From NCBI GenBank assembly GCA_033850885.1, contig JAWWPG010000028.1:1-64000 (forward strand): DNA of 64,000 nucleotides. The letters are read 5' to 3'. Position numbers and translations under genes: made by a program. Shown piece after piece: positions 39,671 through 48,996 of this stretch. Position 1 is the first letter of the stretch, and each line of letters starts with the position of its first letter. Source of the DNA: JAWWPG01 sp033850885. Lineage in GTDB: Bacteria; Actinomycetota; Actinomycetes; Propionibacteriales; Nocardioidaceae. The notes beneath the pieces were generated by a model that did no database searches, had not been told where the DNA came from, and saw only the letters and a list, made by a program, of their open reading frames with translations.

Positions 39671-42574
39671 GTGGCAGAGAAAGCCAGAGTCCATGAGCTC
39701 GCCAAGGAGTTCGGGGTGCCCAGCAAGAACGTGCTGGAGGCCCTCAAGGAGATGGGCGAGTTCGTCAAGTCGGCGTCGTCGACCGTCGAGGCGCCGGTCG
39801 TACGTCGACTCCAGGAGCTGAAGGGTCCCGAGTGGACGGCCGAGGCGGCGGCGAAGGCCGCCCGAGCAGCAGCCGCGGCGGCGAAGAAGGCAGCCAAGGC
39901 CGCGGCATCCGCGACCACCGGGACAAGCGACCCCACAAACGGGGTCGGCACGCAGCTGCCCACCGGCGCCCGTGCCGAGTCCCCCAACGGCAACGCGACG
40001 GTCAACGGGCAGTCGCCCCCTGTTGTCGCACCACCTGTCGTCGCGAGCCCACCCTCGGTCCCGGCCCCGGCGCCAGCCGTCCCAGCGGAGACGCTCGACG
40101 CACCGGCCGCCCCGCCGCCCGCCGTACCGCAGCCGGTCGCCGAGTCGGGCGGCTCTGTCGCTGCGCCGTCAGGACCCACGTCCCCGGCGCCCTCGGCGCC
40201 CGGCGACCCGACACGTCAGTCACCGGTTCCCCGCGCGCCGGTGCCCAAGCCGAGTGGCCCGCGCCCCGGCAACAACCCGTTCTCGTCGACCCAGGGGATG
40301 CAGCGCTCCCGCCGCCCCGACCCGGGTCAGGCGGTGCCCGGCGCCCCCGCGGCCCGAGGCACCGACCGGCCGGGAGACCCTCGTGCTCCCCGGAGCACCG
40401 GGATCCCAGGCGCGCCGCGCCCCAACCCGGCCATGATGCCCAAGCTGTCGAGCGGCGTCGGTGCTCCGGCGACGCGTGGCCGTGGGGCTCCCGCCGGACC
40501 GGGCGGCAGGCCCGCCGGGCCAGGCGCTCCTCGCACCGGAGCGCCGACGAGGGGTGGCGCCGGACAGCGTTCTCCAGGCGGTTTCTCGGGCGGCGGCCTG
40601 CCGACGACCAGTGGCCGTCCGGCACCAGGTCGAGGAGGCCGAGGTACGACGCAGGGCGCCTTCGGGCGGCCGAACGGCCCCTCCCGGCGTGGTCGCAAGT
40701 CGAAGCGGGCCCGTCGCCAGGAGTTCGAGCAGATGCAGGCGCCCGCGGTCGGCGGCGTCCGGGTCCGCAAGGGTGAGGGCGAGATCGTCAGGCTGTCGCG
40801 TGGCGCCTCACTCACCGACTTCGCCGAGAAGGTGGGTGTCGACGCCGCGTCGCTCGTCCAGGTGCTGTTCCACCTCGGCGAGATGGTGACCGCCACCCAG
40901 TCGCTCAACGACGAGACGCTGCGGATCCTCGGCGAGGAGCTCAACTACACCATCGAGGTCGTGTCCCCGGAGGACGAGGACAAGGAGCTGCTGGACTCGT
41001 TCCACATCGAGTTCGGTGAGGACGAAGGTGGCGACGAAGCCCTCATCGCCCGCCCGCCGGTTGTCACCGTCATGGGTCACGTCGACCACGGGAAGACGCG
41101 GCTGCTCGACGCGATCCGAGACACCAACGTCGTGTCCAAGGAGGCCGGCGGCATCACCCAGCACATCGGCGCCTACCAGGTGGCGACGGAGGTGGACGGT
41201 GAGGAGCGCAAGCTGACCTTCATCGACACGCCTGGCCACGAGGCGTTCACCGCCATGCGGATGCGGGGGGCCCAGGCGACGGACATCGCCGTCCTCGTCG
41301 TCGCCGCTGACGACGGTGTGATGCCGCAGACGATCGAGGCGCTCAACCACGCGAAGGCGGCTGACGTGCCGATCGTGGTTGCCGTCAACAAGGTCGACAA
41401 GCCGGAGGCAGATCCGACCAAGGTACGCGGCCAGCTGACGGAGTACGGCCTGGTGCCGGAGGAGTACGGCGGTGACGCGATGTTCGTCGATGTCTCGGCG
41501 AAGTCGCTGCTCAACATCGACAAGCTGCTCGAGTCGATCGTGCTGACCGCGGATGCGGCCCTCGACCTGCGGGCAAACCCCGACCAGGACGCACAGGGAC
41601 TCGTCATCGAGGCGCACCTGGACCGTGGACGCGGGCCGGTGGCAACGGTGCTCGTCCAACGCGGCACGCTGCACGTCGGCGACTCGATCGTCGCCGGTCC
41701 CGCCTACGGCCGGGTCCGCGCCATGCTCGACGAACACGGCGACCCGGTGCTGGAGGCGCCGCCGAGTCGTCCCGTCATGGTGCTCGGCCTGACCGCGGTT
41801 CCCGGTGCCGGTGACAACTTCCTCGTCGTCAACGACGACCGGGTGGCTCGGCAGATCGCCGAGAAGCGTGACGCGCGTGAGCGCGCTGCGATGCTCGCCA
41901 AGAGCACCGGTCGTCGTACCCTCGAGGACTTCCTCTCGAGCATGGAGAAGGGTGAGAGCGAAGAGCTGCTGCTGATCCTCAAGGGCGACGTGTCGGGTTC
42001 GGTCGAGGCTCTCGAGGACGCGCTGGCCAAGATCGACGTCGGTGAGGATGTCAACCTCCGCGTCATCGACCGTGGTGTCGGGGCGATCACGGAGACCAAC
42101 GTGATGCTGGCCGCCGCGTCGAACGCCGTCATCATCGGGTTCAACGTCCGGCCGCAGGGCAAGGCGACCGAGGTGGCCGACCGTGAGGGTGTCGACATCC
42201 GTTACTACACGGTGATCTACCAGGCGATCGACGACATCGAGGCAGCGCTGAAGGGCATGCTCAAGCCCGTCTACGAAGAGGCTGCTCTCGGTTCTGCGGA
42301 GATCCGCGAGGTATTCCGCTCGTCGAAGGTCGGCAACATCGCCGGCTGCCTCGTGACGTCGGGCACGATCCGGCGCAACTCGAAGGCGCGCCTGGTGCGT
42401 GACGGCCAGGTCGTCGCGGAGAACGTCGAGATCTCGTCGCTGAAGCGCGGCAAGGACGACGCCACCGAGGTTCGCGAGGGCTTCGAGTGTGGTCTCACGC
42501 TCTCTAACTTCAACGACATCAAGATCGGCGATGTCGTGGAGACGTTCGAGATGAGAGAGATCGCGCGCAGCTAG
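39671..42574 (+). CDS. infB: translation initiation factor IF-2
   Basis: A 967-residue GTPase that brings initiator tRNA to the 30S subunit. IF2-N is ARVHELAKEFGVPSKNVLEALKEMGEFVKSA. A long Ala/Pro/Gly/Arg-rich linker (about 60-350) is typical of actinobacteria. The GTPase core has G1 GHVDHGKT at 469-476, G3 IDTPGHEAF near 518 and G4 VNKVDK near 575. Domains II, C1 and C2 follow, ending GDVVETFEMREIARS. GTG start with AAGGAG 4-9 nt upstream, partly covered by the leader hairpin. Confidence 0.97.
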   Translation: MAEKARVHELAKEFGVPSKNVLEALKEMGEFVKSASSTVEAPVVRRLQELKGPEWTAEAAAKAARAAAAAAKKAAKAAASATTGTSDPTNGVGTQLPTGARAESPNGNATVNGQSPPVVAPPVVASPPSVPAPAPAVPAETLDAPAAPPPAVPQPVAESGGSVAAPSGPTSPAPSAPGDPTRQSPVPRAPVPKPSGPRPGNNPFSSTQGMQRSRRPDPGQAVPGAPAARGTDRPGDPRAPRSTGIPGAPRPNPAMMPKLSSGVGAPATRGRGAPAGPGGRPAGPGAPRTGAPTRGGAGQRSPGGFSGGGLPTTSGRPAPGRGGRGTTQGAFGRPNGPSRRGRKSKRARRQEFEQMQAPAVGGVRVRKGEGEIVRLSRGASLTDFAEKVGVDAASLVQVLFHLGEMVTATQSLNDETLRILGEELNYTIEVVSPEDEDKELLDSFHIEFGEDEGGDEALIARPPVVTVMGHVDHGKTRLLDAIRDTNVVSKEAGGITQHIGAYQVATEVDGEERKLTFIDTPGHEAFTAMRMRGAQATDIAVLVVAADDGVMPQTIEALNHAKAADVPIVVAVNKVDKPEADPTKVRGQLTEYGLVPEEYGGDAMFVDVSAKSLLNIDKLLESIVLTADAALDLRANPDQDAQGLVIEAHLDRGRGPVATVLVQRGTLHVGDSIVAGPAYGRVRAMLDEHGDPVLEAPPSRPVMVLGLTAVPGAGDNFLVVNDDRVARQIAEKRDARERAAMLAKSTGRRTLEDFLSSMEKGESEELLLILKGDVSGSVEALEDALAKIDVGEDVNLRVIDRGVGAITETNVMLAAASNAVIIGFNVRPQGKATEVADREGVDIRYYTVIYQAIDDIEAALKGMLKPVYEEAALGSAEIREVFRSSKVGNIAGCLVTSGTIRRNSKARLVRDGQVVAENVEISSLKRGKDDATEVREGFECGLTLSNFNDIKIGDVVETFEMREIARS

Positions 42575-42595
42575 TCCAGCAGGGCATCTCGTCGT

Positions 42596-42638
42596 GGGCG
42601 GGGAGGTTGCGTCGGTACGACGGCGCAGGCCCCCGCCC
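42596..42638 (+). terminator. hairpin between infB and rbfA
   Basis: GGGCGGGG (42596-42603) pairs perfectly with CCCCGCCC (42631-42638), and GTCG/CGAC (42611-42621) forms an inner stem. It lies 21 bp after the infB stop and 40 bp before the rbfA ATG. There is no T-run, so it may be an attenuator or an RNA-processing/stability element rather than a full terminator. Confidence 0.42.
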
Positions 42639-42678
42639 TCGTCGGCAGCAGACGGAACCACACGGAAGAAGGAACGTC

Positions 42679-43173
42679 ATGAGCTCGGGCCGGGTGCGCA
42701 GGGTTGCCGACAGGATCCAGGTGGTTGTCGCGGAGATGCTCGAACGACGCATCAAGGACGCCCGCCTCGGCTTCGTGACCATCACCGACGTCCGGGTCAC
42801 CGGTGACACCCAGCACGCCTCGATCTTCTATACCGTGCTCGGCGACGAGAAGCAGCGGGCGGAGTCCATGGCGGCGATCGAGAGCGCCAAAGGGCTGCTG
42901 CGCTCGGAGGTGGCCCGTCAGCTCGGCATGCGGCACGCGCCGACTCTGGAGTTCATCCTCGACGCGCTGCCCGAGTCCGCGGCGCGCATCGAGGACCTGC
43001 TCAGCAGGGCGCGTGAGAGTGATGCGGCGGTGGCGGCAAGCGCGGCCGGGGCGACGTACGCCGGGGAGCCCGACCCGTACAAGCGGGTGGACGAGGAGCC
43101 GGCCGACGACGACGCCGGCGCGGAACCCGGTCTGCAAGCCGACGACGACGGCGAGGAAGATGCTCGTCCCTGA
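42679..43173 (+). CDS. rbfA: ribosome-binding factor A
   Basis: A 164-residue KH-fold protein for 16S rRNA 5'-end maturation and cold adaptation. The core is RVRRVADRIQVVVAEMLERRIKD, then LGFVTITDVRVTGDTQHASIFYTV, and HAPTLEFILDALPESAARIEDLL. The C-terminal tail of about 45 residues is acidic and alanine-rich (EEPADDDAG). GAAGGA 5 nt before the ATG supports the start. It overlaps truB by 14 bp in another frame. Confidence 0.94.
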   Translation: MSSGRVRRVADRIQVVVAEMLERRIKDARLGFVTITDVRVTGDTQHASIFYTVLGDEKQRAESMAAIESAKGLLRSEVARQLGMRHAPTLEFILDALPESAARIEDLLSRARESDAAVAASAAGATYAGEPDPYKRVDEEPADDDAGAEPGLQADDDGEEDARP

Positions 43174-44032
43174 CGGTTTGCTGATCGTCGACAAGCCGGG
43201 CGGCTGGACATCGCACGACGTCGTCGCCCGGTGCCGTCGGGTCTGCGGCACCCGCCGGGTTGGCCATGCCGGCACCCTCGATCCGATGGCAACTGGTGTG
43301 TTGGTGGTCGGCGTCGGCAGGGCGACCCGCCTCCTCGGCAGGTTGGCTCTTGCCGACAAGGCGTATCAGGCGACAGTCACTCTCGGTCGTTCGACGGTCA
43401 CCGACGACGCCGAGGGCGAAGTCCTCCAGGCCAGGCCCACCGATGCTGTCTCGGGGGAGTCGATCGCCGCCGCGGTCGCGGACCTCACCGGGCACATCGA
43501 GCAGCGTCCCTCGGCCGTGTCGGCGGTGAAGGTGGCGGGGGAGCGCGCCTACAAGCGGGTCCGGGCCGGCGAGGACGTCGTGCTGCCCGCCAGGCTGGTG
43601 ACGGTGTCGCGCTTCGAGGTGCAGGGGGTGCGGCGACACGACGGCCTCGTCGACGTGGACGTGCAGGTGGAGTGCACGACGGGCACCTACGTGAGGGCCT
43701 TGGCGCGTGACCTTGGTGCCGCCCTCGGCGTCGGTGGCCACCTGAGCATGCTCCGCCGGACCCGGGTCGGCGGGTACGACGTGACCCGGGCGCAGCCGAT
43801 GGGGGAGCTCGAGCGGCAGCCGGTCGTCGTACCCCTCGCGACGGCCGCCGCGGAGAGCTTCGCGACCTTCCAGGTCAGCCGCGAGCAGGCCGCCGACGTC
43901 GTCCACGGCCGAGCGTTCGCCGCCGACCTCGAGGCAGCAGGCCCGGTCGCCGTGTTCGACGAGGCGGGGGAGTTACTGGCCCTCTACGAACAGGACGGCC
44001 CGCTCGCCAAACCGGTCGCCGTCTTCGTCTAG
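43160..44032 (+). CDS. truB: tRNA pseudouridine(55) synthase
   Basis: A 290-residue enzyme making pseudouridine 55 in the T-loop of tRNAs. The N-terminus LLIVDKPGGWTSHDVVARCRR is followed by the catalytic motif RVGHAGTLDPMATGVLVV with the active-site Asp near residue 41. RPSAVSAVKVAGERAYKRVRAGEDV and CTTGTYVRALARDLGAALG follow. A C-terminal PUA-like extension ends the protein. ATG 43160 is preceded by GAGGAAG and lies within the end of rbfA, so translation is probably coupled. Confidence 0.94.
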   Translation: MLVPDGLLIVDKPGGWTSHDVVARCRRVCGTRRVGHAGTLDPMATGVLVVGVGRATRLLGRLALADKAYQATVTLGRSTVTDDAEGEVLQARPTDAVSGESIAAAVADLTGHIEQRPSAVSAVKVAGERAYKRVRAGEDVVLPARLVTVSRFEVQGVRRHDGLVDVDVQVECTTGTYVRALARDLGAALGVGGHLSMLRRTRVGGYDVTRAQPMGELERQPVVVPLATAAAESFATFQVSREQAADVVHGRAFAADLEAAGPVAVFDEAGELLALYEQDGPLAKPVAVFV

Positions 44033-44043
44033 CGCTCCCGCCC

Positions 44044-44112
44044 TCCCGCGAATTGCGGGAAAGTGCACCCGCTCCGGGCTCGAAAAGGTCGACTTTCCCG
44101 CAATTCGCGGGA
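44044..44112. repeat. family D element: perfect 21-bp inverted repeat with palindromic arms
   Basis: The arm at 44044-44064 (TCCCGCGAATTGCGGGAAAG plus T) is the exact inverse of 44092-44112, with a 27-nt loop. Each arm contains its own near-palindrome (CCCGCGAATTGCGGG). It begins 12 bp after the truB stop and lies 72 bp before the RecQ-like gene. It could end truB transcription, but the doubled palindrome resembles families A and B. Confidence 0.8.
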
Positions 44113-44184
44113 AGGGGACGGACGGGTTCGAGACTGTCGCCGCCGGCAGATACGGTCGTCCATGGTTGTTGCGAAGGGAACCGG

Positions 44185-46332
44185 ATGACGACATCACACG
44201 AGGCGCCAGCCGCCCAGGCCGGACCGCTGCGCGCGCAGGCCGAGCAGGTGCTGCAGGCGCTCGTGGGGTCGCCGCAGGCGAGACTGCGTGCCGACCAGTG
44301 GGTCGCGATCGAGGCTCTTGTTGCCGACGGCCGCCGCGCGCTGGTGGTGCAGCGCACCGGCTGGGGCAAGTCGGCCGTCTACTTCGTCGCGTCCGCGCTG
44401 CTGCGAGCGCGAGGATCAGGCCCGACCATCATCGTCTCCCCGCTGCTCGCCCTGATGCGCAACCAGATCGCCGCCGCCGAGCGCGCGGGGATCCACGCCG
44501 TCACCATCAACTCGACGAACCCCGAGCAGTGGGCGGCGCTGTACGACGACATCGACCGTGGTGACGTCGACGTGCTCCTGGTCTCCCCAGAACGCCTCAA
44601 CAACCCCGACTTCCGCGACCTCGCGCTGCCGCGCCTCGCCGCGACCGCCGGACTGGTCGTGGTCGACGAGGCGCACTGCATCTCTGACTGGGGTCATGAC
44701 TTCCGGCCCGACTACCGCCGGATCCGCACCCTGCTGGGCGACCTACCGGGCGGCATCCCGGTCCTCGCGACGACGGCAACCGCCAACCTCCGGGTGGTGA
44801 CGGACGTCGCGGAGCAGCTCTCGGTCACCGGAGACGGGTCGCTGGCCGACGTACTCGTGCTCCGGGGAAGCCTCGACCGCGAGTCCCTGCATCTCGGCGT
44901 CCTGCAGCTGCCCAGCCATGCCGCGAGGCTCGGCTGGCTCGCCGCCAACCTCTCGCGCCTCGAGGGGTCGGGCATCATCTACTGCCTCACGGTGGCCGCC
45001 ACCCACGACGTCGCCGACCACCTGCGTGAACGCGGGCACGCGGTCGTCGCCTACTCGGGTCAGACCGACCAGGCCGAGCGGTTGGCCGCGGAGGACGACC
45101 TGCTCAACAACCGCGTCAAGGCGCTGGTCGCCACCTCGGCCCTGGGCATGGGGTTCGACAAGCCCGACCTGGGCTTCGTCATCCACCTGGGAGCCCCACC
45201 CAGCCCGATCGCGTACTACCAACAGGTCGGTCGCGCGGGCCGCGGAGTCGACGAGGCGGTGGTGATCCTCCTCCCGGGCCGCGAGGACGTCGATGTCTGG
45301 GCGTATTTCGCCTCGCTGTCGTTTCCGCCGGAGCGGGACGTCCGCGAGGCGATCTCCGCCCTGGAGACCCATGGCGGGCCGATGTCGACGGGCCTGCTCG
45401 AGACGACGGTGTCCCTGCCGCGTGGTCGCCTGGAGGCCATGCTGAAGGTCCTCGACGTCGACGGAGCCGTACGCCGGGTGCGCGGTGGCTGGGTCGCGAC
45501 AGGCGAGCCGTGGTCGTACGACGCCGACAGGTATGCCCGGGTCGCGGAGACGCGACGGGTGGAGCAACAGGCGATGTTGGACTACGAGGTCACCGGGCAG
45601 TGCCGGCTGGAGTATCTGCGCCGTGCCCTTGACGACCCGGAGGCTGCGCCGTGCGGACGTTGTGACAACTGCGGTCTCCTCAGCATCGACGCCGAGGTCG
45701 CGGCAGCTGACCTGGAGCAGGCCGGCGAGCGGATCGCCCGGCCGGGCGTCGTCGTCGAAGCGCGGAAGGTGTGGCCGACGGCGATGCCGGCGCTCGGGAT
45801 CGACCTGTCGGGGCGAATCCCACCGGAAGAACAGGCAGAGCCGGGCCGCGCGGTGGGCCGGCTCACCGATCTCGGCTGGGGCAACCAGCTTCGGGACCTG
45901 TTCGCGCCGGGCGTCGAGGACGGGGAGCTGCCGGTGCCGCTTCGACATGGCCTCGTGCAGGTCCTCGAGACGTGGGACTTCGGAGCCGACGGCGGCCCGG
46001 ACGCGATCGTCGGGGTCGACTCCAGCACGCGGCCTATGCTCGTGCGCCAGCTGGCCTCCGGGCTGTCGCGGTACACCGGGTGGCCGGAGGTGGCGCGCCT
46101 CGTCGTCGCAGCCGGGGCGCCACCGGCTCGGGCCGATGTCAACTCCGCCCACCGGCTGGCGGCGGTGTTCGGGAGGCTCACCATCGATCCGAGGCCCGGT
46201 ATAGCGGGCAGACGCGTGCTGCTCCTCGACGACCGGACCGACTCCGGCTGGACCCTCGCGGTAGCCGCCAGGCAGCTGCGTCTCGCCGGCGCTGACGCGG
46301 TGTTCCCGCTCGTGTTGGCGGCCTCAAACTAG
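44185..46332 (+). CDS. RecQ-like DNA helicase with C-terminal phosphoribosyltransferase-like motif
   Basis: A 715-residue fusion. Helicase motifs are Walker A RTGWGKSA (Lys62), DEAHCISDWGHDFRPDYR from 161, TATAN near 200, and QVGRAGRG near 350. The RecQ zinc site has canonical spacing (Cys473, Cys490, Cys493, Cys496 in CGRCDNC). The C-terminal third has no HRDC domain; instead it ends in VLLLDDRTDSGWT (678-690), a PRPP-binding-type motif of phosphoribosyltransferase folds such as ComF. It should unwind DNA 3'-5'; the added domain may bind a nucleotide or only structure. GAAGGGA precedes the ATG. It is inserted between truB and ribF, usually neighbours. Confidence 0.87.
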   Translation: MTTSHEAPAAQAGPLRAQAEQVLQALVGSPQARLRADQWVAIEALVADGRRALVVQRTGWGKSAVYFVASALLRARGSGPTIIVSPLLALMRNQIAAAERAGIHAVTINSTNPEQWAALYDDIDRGDVDVLLVSPERLNNPDFRDLALPRLAATAGLVVVDEAHCISDWGHDFRPDYRRIRTLLGDLPGGIPVLATTATANLRVVTDVAEQLSVTGDGSLADVLVLRGSLDRESLHLGVLQLPSHAARLGWLAANLSRLEGSGIIYCLTVAATHDVADHLRERGHAVVAYSGQTDQAERLAAEDDLLNNRVKALVATSALGMGFDKPDLGFVIHLGAPPSPIAYYQQVGRAGRGVDEAVVILLPGREDVDVWAYFASLSFPPERDVREAISALETHGGPMSTGLLETTVSLPRGRLEAMLKVLDVDGAVRRVRGGWVATGEPWSYDADRYARVAETRRVEQQAMLDYEVTGQCRLEYLRRALDDPEAAPCGRCDNCGLLSIDAEVAAADLEQAGERIARPGVVVEARKVWPTAMPALGIDLSGRIPPEEQAEPGRAVGRLTDLGWGNQLRDLFAPGVEDGELPVPLRHGLVQVLETWDFGADGGPDAIVGVDSSTRPMLVRQLASGLSRYTGWPEVARLVVAAGAPPARADVNSAHRLAAVFGRLTIDPRPGIAGRRVLLLDDRTDSGWTLAVAARQLRLAGADAVFPLVLAASN

Positions 46333-46499
46333 CTGAGCCACGTCATCGGCGGCGTCCCGCTGGCCGAGGACCATCGGCGGGGCCACGCCTGGCCGGCCTC
46401 TGCGCCGAGACGGGGGCGGTGCGTGGCAGAGTTTCCCTGCGGCGGTCGGTGTCGACGGCGCAGAGATCCTCGAGTGCTGGTGACGAGAAGGGTGGTCCG

Positions 46500-47474
46500 G
46501 TGCGCGTCTGGCACGACCTGGCCGAGATCGACACGTCTGACGGACCGACAGTGGTCACCATCGGCAACTTCGACGGGGTCCATCGAGGCCACCAGCATGT
46601 GCTGTCCGAGGCTCGCCGGGTCGCAGCGCGGCTCGGGAACCCGCCGGTGGTTGCGGTCACGTTCGACCCGCATCCGATGACGGTGATCCGGCCTGACAAG
46701 GCGCCGCAGCCGCTGACCTCGGTCGCCGACCGGACCATGCTGCTCGCCGCGGCCGGCGCGGATGCGGTGCTCGTGCTGCCGTTCACGCCCGAGCTTGCCG
46801 ACCAGGCCGCCGAGGACTTTGCCGAGTCAGTCGTCTTCGCGGGACTGCGCGCCGAGGCCGTCGTCGTCGGCGAGAACTTCAGGTTCGGTCACCGCGCGCT
46901 CGGGGACATCGACCTGCTGCGCCGCATCGGGTCTCGCCACGGTGCCGAGGTGGTGGGTCTGCCGCTGGACGGCGTCGACGGGCGGACGTGGTCGTCGACG
47001 TACATCCGGACGTCCCTCGGCCGAGGCGACGTCATCGGGGCAGCGGAAGCGCTTGGTCGGCCCTTCTCCCTGCATGGTCGGGTGGTCCGGGGGGAGCAAC
47101 GCGGCCGCGAGCTCGGGTACCCGACGGCGAACGTCCCGGTCAGTAGCAGCCTCACCGCCGTCCCGGCAGACGGTGTCTATGCCGGGTGGCTGCGCCGGCT
47201 CGACCGTCCGGAGGCGGTCTGGTGGCCGGCCGCGATCTCGGTGGGAACGAACCCCACGTTCGACGGCGTCGACCGCCGGGTCGAGTCGTACGTGCTCGAC
47301 CGCACGGACCTCGAGCTGTACGACGACCTGGTCGAGGTGGTCTTCGTCGAGCATCTGCGCGACATGGTGAAGTTCGCCTCGGTGGACGCCCTCATCAGGC
47401 AGATGAAGGCGGACGTCGACACGGCTCGGGATCTCCTCGTCACCCCCCCGGAGAAGGACGGGCCTGGGGGCTGA
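46500..47474 (+). CDS. ribF: bifunctional riboflavin kinase / FAD synthetase
   Basis: A 324-residue enzyme making FMN and FAD from riboflavin. The N-terminal nucleotidyltransferase has VTIGNFDGVHRGHQHVL (HxGH-like) at 19-35, TFDPHPMTVIRP near 59, VVVGENFRFGHRALGD near 121 and WSSTYIRTSLGRGD near 162. The C-terminal kinase domain has GRELGYPTANV near 204, GVYAGWL near 223 and SVGTNPTFDG near 244. GTG at 46500 has GAAGGG 9 nt upstream. It supplies flavin cofactors for the flavoenzymes in this window but is placed here by the conserved truB-ribF-rpsO neighbourhood. Confidence 0.95.
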   Translation: MRVWHDLAEIDTSDGPTVVTIGNFDGVHRGHQHVLSEARRVAARLGNPPVVAVTFDPHPMTVIRPDKAPQPLTSVADRTMLLAAAGADAVLVLPFTPELADQAAEDFAESVVFAGLRAEAVVVGENFRFGHRALGDIDLLRRIGSRHGAEVVGLPLDGVDGRTWSSTYIRTSLGRGDVIGAAEALGRPFSLHGRVVRGEQRGRELGYPTANVPVSSSLTAVPADGVYAGWLRRLDRPEAVWWPAAISVGTNPTFDGVDRRVESYVLDRTDLELYDDLVEVVFVEHLRDMVKFASVDALIRQMKADVDTARDLLVTPPEKDGPGG

Positions 47475-47491
47475 CCGACTACCTTGACGTC

Positions 47492-48553
47492 GTGAGTCGA
47501 CTCTTCTCCACCCTGACCCTTCGCGGTACCACGTTCCGAAACCGGGCCTGGGTGTCGCCGATGTGTCAGTACTCCTCGGTCGACGGACATCCCACCGACT
47601 GGCACCTCGTGCACCTCGGCGGGCTGGCCCGCGGTGGTGCCGGGTTGGTGATGACCGAAGCCACGGCGGTGACGCCGGACGGGCGGATCTCACCACAGGA
47701 CGCAGGCATCTGGACGGACGACCAGGCGGCCGGCTACGAGCGAATCAGCAGGTTCATCCGATCGCAGGGTGCCGTGCCGGGCATGCAGCTCGCGCACGCG
47801 GGACGGAAGGGTTCGACCAAGGCGCCCTGGCTGGGCGGCGGCCCGCTGGACGCCGCCGACGGGCCATGGACAACGGTCAGCGCGTCACCGCTGCCGTACG
47901 GCGACTGGCCGGCGCCACGGGCGCTGAGCGTCGAGGAGATCACCGAGCTGGTGGCCGCCTGGGCCGCGGCCGCGGCCCGCGCCGACGCGGCAGGCTTCCA
48001 GGTCCTCGAGGTTCACGCCGCGCATGGCTATCTGCTGCACGAGTTCCTGTCACCGCTCTCGAACCGCCGTACCGACCGCTATGGAGGCGACCTGTCGGGC
48101 CGCAGCCGACTGCTCATCGAGACGGTCGACGCGATACGCGCAGTGTGGCCGGCGGATAAGCCGCTGTTCGTCCGGGTCAGCGCAAGCGAATGGGTCGACG
48201 GTGGCCTCGGTGTGGAGGAGGTCACCGAGGTGGCTCGTCGGTTGGCAGACCATGGTGTCGACCTGATCGACGTGTCGAGCGGCGGTAACAGCCCACGCCA
48301 ACGGATCGACGTCGGACCTGGATACCAGGTGCCGTTCGCCCGGGCGGTCCGACGGGGCAGCGGCCTTCCGGTGGCCGCCGTCGGAATGATCACGGAGCCC
48401 ACCCAGGCCGAGCAGATCCTCGTCGACGGGTCGGCAGATGCCGTCATGCTGGCCCGAGCCGTCCTGCGGGTGCCGTCGTGGCCGCAGCTGGCCGGCCGCG
48501 AGCTCGGTGGCGACGTCTACTTGCCTCCGCAGTACCTGAGAGCGCGGCCATAG
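47492..48553 (+). CDS. old yellow enzyme family NADPH oxidoreductase, YqjM-like
   Basis: A 353-residue FMN ene-reductase. VSPMCQYSS at 21-29 has the cysteine (Cys25) that tunes the flavin in the YqjM/NamA branch. MQLAHAGRKG near 95, the substrate pair in EVHAAHGYLLHEFLSPLSNRRTDRYGG near 170, and the phosphate-binding AVGMITEPTQAE near 290 follow. The family reduces activated double bonds with NADPH. It starts 17 bp after ribF, so it is likely co-transcribed with the enzyme that makes its FMN. Confidence 0.9.
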   Translation: MSRLFSTLTLRGTTFRNRAWVSPMCQYSSVDGHPTDWHLVHLGGLARGGAGLVMTEATAVTPDGRISPQDAGIWTDDQAAGYERISRFIRSQGAVPGMQLAHAGRKGSTKAPWLGGGPLDAADGPWTTVSASPLPYGDWPAPRALSVEEITELVAAWAAAAARADAAGFQVLEVHAAHGYLLHEFLSPLSNRRTDRYGGDLSGRSRLLIETVDAIRAVWPADKPLFVRVSASEWVDGGLGVEEVTEVARRLADHGVDLIDVSSGGNSPRQRIDVGPGYQVPFARAVRRGSGLPVAAVGMITEPTQAEQILVDGSADAVMLARAVLRVPSWPQLAGRELGGDVYLPPQYLRARP

Positions 48554-48726
48554 CTCCACCGGGTTGGTGGGCGCACTTCCCGTGGCGCAGGTGACTCGTG
48601 AGGGATTGTGAGCACGCAGGGCGGCGCTGATAGTCTGATGGTGCCGTCTTTGTCGGCCGCGGATCGAGAGTGCCCGGGTGAACAGGCCCCGGCGCGCCGC
48701 GCAACGAATTCCCGAAGGGAGATCGC
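48554..48726 (+). promoter_or_regulatory. rpsO promoter and leader
   Basis: TTGTGA (48606-48611) and TAGTCT (48631-48636), 19 bp apart, are a candidate promoter about 90 bp before rpsO. AAGGGAG lies 5-11 nt before the GTG. S15 often regulates its own leader RNA; a specific structure could not be assigned by eye. Confidence 0.35.
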
Positions 48727-48996
48727 GTGTCACTTGACGCTGCGACAAAGAAAGAGATCATCGACAACTACGCCACCGGCGACAACGACACAGGATCCCC
48801 CGAGGTTCAGGTTGCCCTTCTGACCAAGCGGATAGCCGACCTCACTGAGCACCTCAAAGAGCACAAGCACGACCATCACAGTCGTCGCGGGCTGCTGCTC
48901 CTCGTCGGTCAGCGTCGGAGGTTGCTCAACTACCTCCAGCAGACGGAGATCGCACGCTACCGCAGCATCATCGAGCGTCTGGGTCTGCGCCGCTAG
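48727..48996 (+). CDS. rpsO: 30S ribosomal protein S15
   Basis: An 89-residue primary 16S rRNA-binding protein. The helical core is EIIDNYATGDNDTGSPEVQVALLTKRIADLTEHL, followed by HKHDHHSRRGLLLLVGQRRRLLNYL. The H-H-S-R-R-G-L and G-Q-R-R-R-L-L-N-Y-L stretches contact the three-way junction of helices 20-22. Length equals the family norm. It precedes pnp, as in most bacteria. Confidence 0.97.
   Translation: MSLDAATKKEIIDNYATGDNDTGSPEVQVALLTKRIADLTEHLKEHKHDHHSRRGLLLLVGQRRRLLNYLQQTEIARYRSIIERLGLRR

Noticed and set aside
40808..42661. Long minus-strand open frame antisense to infB (617 codons)
   Set aside because: It is a typical shadow frame of a high-GC gene, rich in Arg, His and Asp, without a recognisable domain.
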